This document shows positions 62,343 to 64,000 of a stretch of 64,000 bases of DNA, piece by piece. The DNA comes from Paramecium tetraurelia. Lineage: Eukaryota > Ciliophora > Oligohymenophorea > Peniculida > Parameciidae. Positions within the stretch are counted from its first letter, which is position 1, and the number at the start of each line of letters is the position of its first letter. The notes under the pieces are model-generated. The model was not told the origin of the DNA. It did not search any database and saw only the letters and a program-made list of their open reading frames with translations. Where the stretch lies: assembly GCF_000165425.1 (NCBI RefSeq), contig NW_001799634.1:125328-189327 (forward strand), written 5' to 3'. The position numbers and the translations under genes are program-made.

Positions 62343-64000
62343 TCAAAGTTCATTATAGATATTTACTGCCATCATTCCTATTCCTTCAGAATTGCTTCCA
62401 CTAATTTCATATAATACGCTTTTCACTTCCTTCATATCCTCATGGTTGATTTCATCAAAGTATTCACACTCCTTTATTTGTTTATATAAATTTATTCCCA
62501 AAACATTTAATAGTTCTGTTTCTTTCATTTCATTCATGAATTCAATAATCTTATTCATAATCTTATTATTTAATTTATTTATTTGTGGACCTACCATCAT
62601 CATAAATCTATTATTTAATCATTAAAATACTGTATCTTTTATAAATCATCACAATTCTCAAACAATATTTCATACCCCTCGTTCACATTCTGTTTTGCCT
62701 TATTTAATGCTTATTCAAAATAATATCTATTTCTTTTATCTCTTGTTTTTTTCTAGCTTTTCTTTTGAGCCTTTTTGTTTGTCAAACTTTCCTTAAATTC
62801 TTCTCTTTCAATTAACCCTTATTTTTTATTATTGCATTCTGAAATTTAGTTCTCTATTAATTCTCCCTTTTTATTTTGTATTTCTTCGATCTTTTTTGTT
62901 TCTTGTCTATTTAATTACAATTTCCCTTCATTACCCTTTTATTAAAATATCGCTTAATCTTCTCTAATATCCTTTTATTCTAAGTCATCTCTTGTTGCGT
63001 CAAGCTTTTAGATATCCTCTGTTGTCACATCAAGTTCTAGATTTTCTTCTTGTATAACTTACCCAGATTTAACTTTTATCTCATTCTATTTTCTTTCATA
63101 AATATTTTACTCTATAACTTCTTAATCCTGTTAAAATTCTTAGTTCATATTCTTATCTTCTATCAATTCCTATTCATAATTAATATTATTGTTTTTGGAA
63201 ATATATTCTTTTGGAAATTCTTAAATGGATGCATCAAAATTCGATATTTATTTTATTTCAAAAATTTTAAGATTCTCATTATCAACATTTTAATTGTTTT
63301 CTAAATCTTCAAATTCTATTTCATCCTCTTCCTATTTTTATACTTTTCCACTTCTAACTTTTTAACTCTACTGTTGAATCCTCTCATAATGCAATTCATA
63401 ATTTTTTTATTCTTCTTAAGATGTTTATTTATGATATTACTCTTATATTTCTGTTATCTATTATTTAACTTTCTCTTCAGGAAAATCATTTGAGAAACCT
63501 TTTTCATCATTATTATATTTAATTTACGATTGTTTTTCAAACTCTGTTTATTATGTATTCAAATTTTGTTATTAATCTTTATCAATGATTTGAACTATTT
63601 CTTTGACATTATCAGAATTTCCTTTTTCTTCATATTAATCTTATGAATGCAATGATTTTTTCATTGTCTAAACATTATCAATGTATTGAATATTTGGCAT
63701 CCTACTCAATTATTAAGAATCTTCTTTATTTTACTATCTTTGCATCAAGCTATCTTGTAATTCTTCTTTTTATTCAATAATCTAGCTTTATTGTCCATGA
63801 GATTATTGTTGGATAACTTAAAATGGATTAGTTTCTAAAGAATCATCAAAAATATCTTCATCCTTGTTCTTTTACTCTTATTGACCATCACCTTTCTCCC
63901 ATTTCAATAATTATGAAGCCTAGTTTCTTCTCATTTCTTCCATGTCTTCTTCTAATAATTGAGATTTTGGTGAATTAGACCTTATTTCATTTATTTTCTC
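62343..64000 (-). CDS. Long coiled-coil protein, partial (5' end beyond right edge)
   Basis: The frame is open from the right edge with Glu/Gln/Lys-rich helical sequence (for example EEDMEEMRRNQASQLLKWEK and NSDNVKEIVQIIDKDQQQNL). It is continuous through KKTRDKRNRYYFEQALNKAK. A 23-nt intron (GTATTTT...AATAATAG) after DLQKI joins a last exon, MMMVGPQINKLNNKIMNKII, ending GMMAVNIYNEL with TGA at 62343-62345. At least 540 residues lie in the window. It has no membrane helix or catalytic motif. It is probably a cytoskeletal or basal-body structural protein, inferred only from the coiled coil. Confidence 0.75.

Noticed and set aside
62392-63304. Plus-strand Phe/Ile/Leu-rich ORFs
   Set aside because: Shadows of the minus-strand Glu/Gln/Lys coiled-coil gene.

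Overview
The window reads as macronuclear DNA of a Paramecium-type ciliate. It is very AT-rich. Long reading frames appear only if TAA and TAG are read as glutamine and TGA is the sole stop. Frames are joined by very short introns (about 21-30 nt, usually GTA...TAG), and neighbouring genes are often under 150 nt apart. The exact species cannot be fixed from sequence alone.

Region 1 (1-31.7 kb) is dominated by three giant paralogous membrane-protein genes: two in tandem on the minus strand (2504-10178 and 10373-18513) and one on the plus strand (23464-31684). All three share one plan: signal peptide, beta-rich N-terminal region, a long furin-like cysteine-rich array, an REJ-type ectodomain, a GPS-like juxtamembrane motif (weak in the first copy), one transmembrane segment, a charged loop, and a C-terminal set of membrane segments. 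This resembles REJ proteins and polycystin-1. Between copies two and three lies a gene-poor stretch (18.5-23.4 kb) with a decayed fragment of the same family at about 19.0-19.4 kb, broken-looking ORFs, and one intact Myb/SANT gene (21621-22149). An IQ-motif gene runs off the left edge.

Region 2 (31.8-45.3 kb) is dense housekeeping sequence: an unidentified conserved gene, a DEDDy 3'-5' exonuclease of the Mut7/RNase D type, a two-domain cyclic-nucleotide-binding protein with a poly-Asn tract, a myotubularin phosphatase, several small genes, a Ser/Thr kinase, an SR-type RRM/zinc-knuckle protein and two unidentified genes.

Region 3 (45.3-47.3 kb) looks decayed, with acyltransferase-3-like and SNAP-like remnants.

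Region 4 (47.3-64 kb) is again dense: a TRF4/PAPD-type nucleotidyltransferase, a LITAF-domain protein, a second cyclic-nucleotide-binding protein, an LC8-like dynein light chain sharing a 34-nt divergent promoter with an ATPAF1/Atp11 gene, an EH-domain endocytic protein, tRNA-Asp(GTC), a TMEM135-like membrane protein, an AGC kinase, a canonical LC8 dynein light chain, small unidentified genes, and a coiled-coil gene running off the right edge.

No operon logic is expected. The functions are a general cell-biology mix: cell-surface sensing, phosphoinositide and endocytic traffic, ciliary motors, cyclic-nucleotide and kinase signalling, RNA processing and mitochondrial ATP synthase assembly. Intron-exon joins were worked out by eye. 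Those in the giant genes were checked mainly at their 5' ends.
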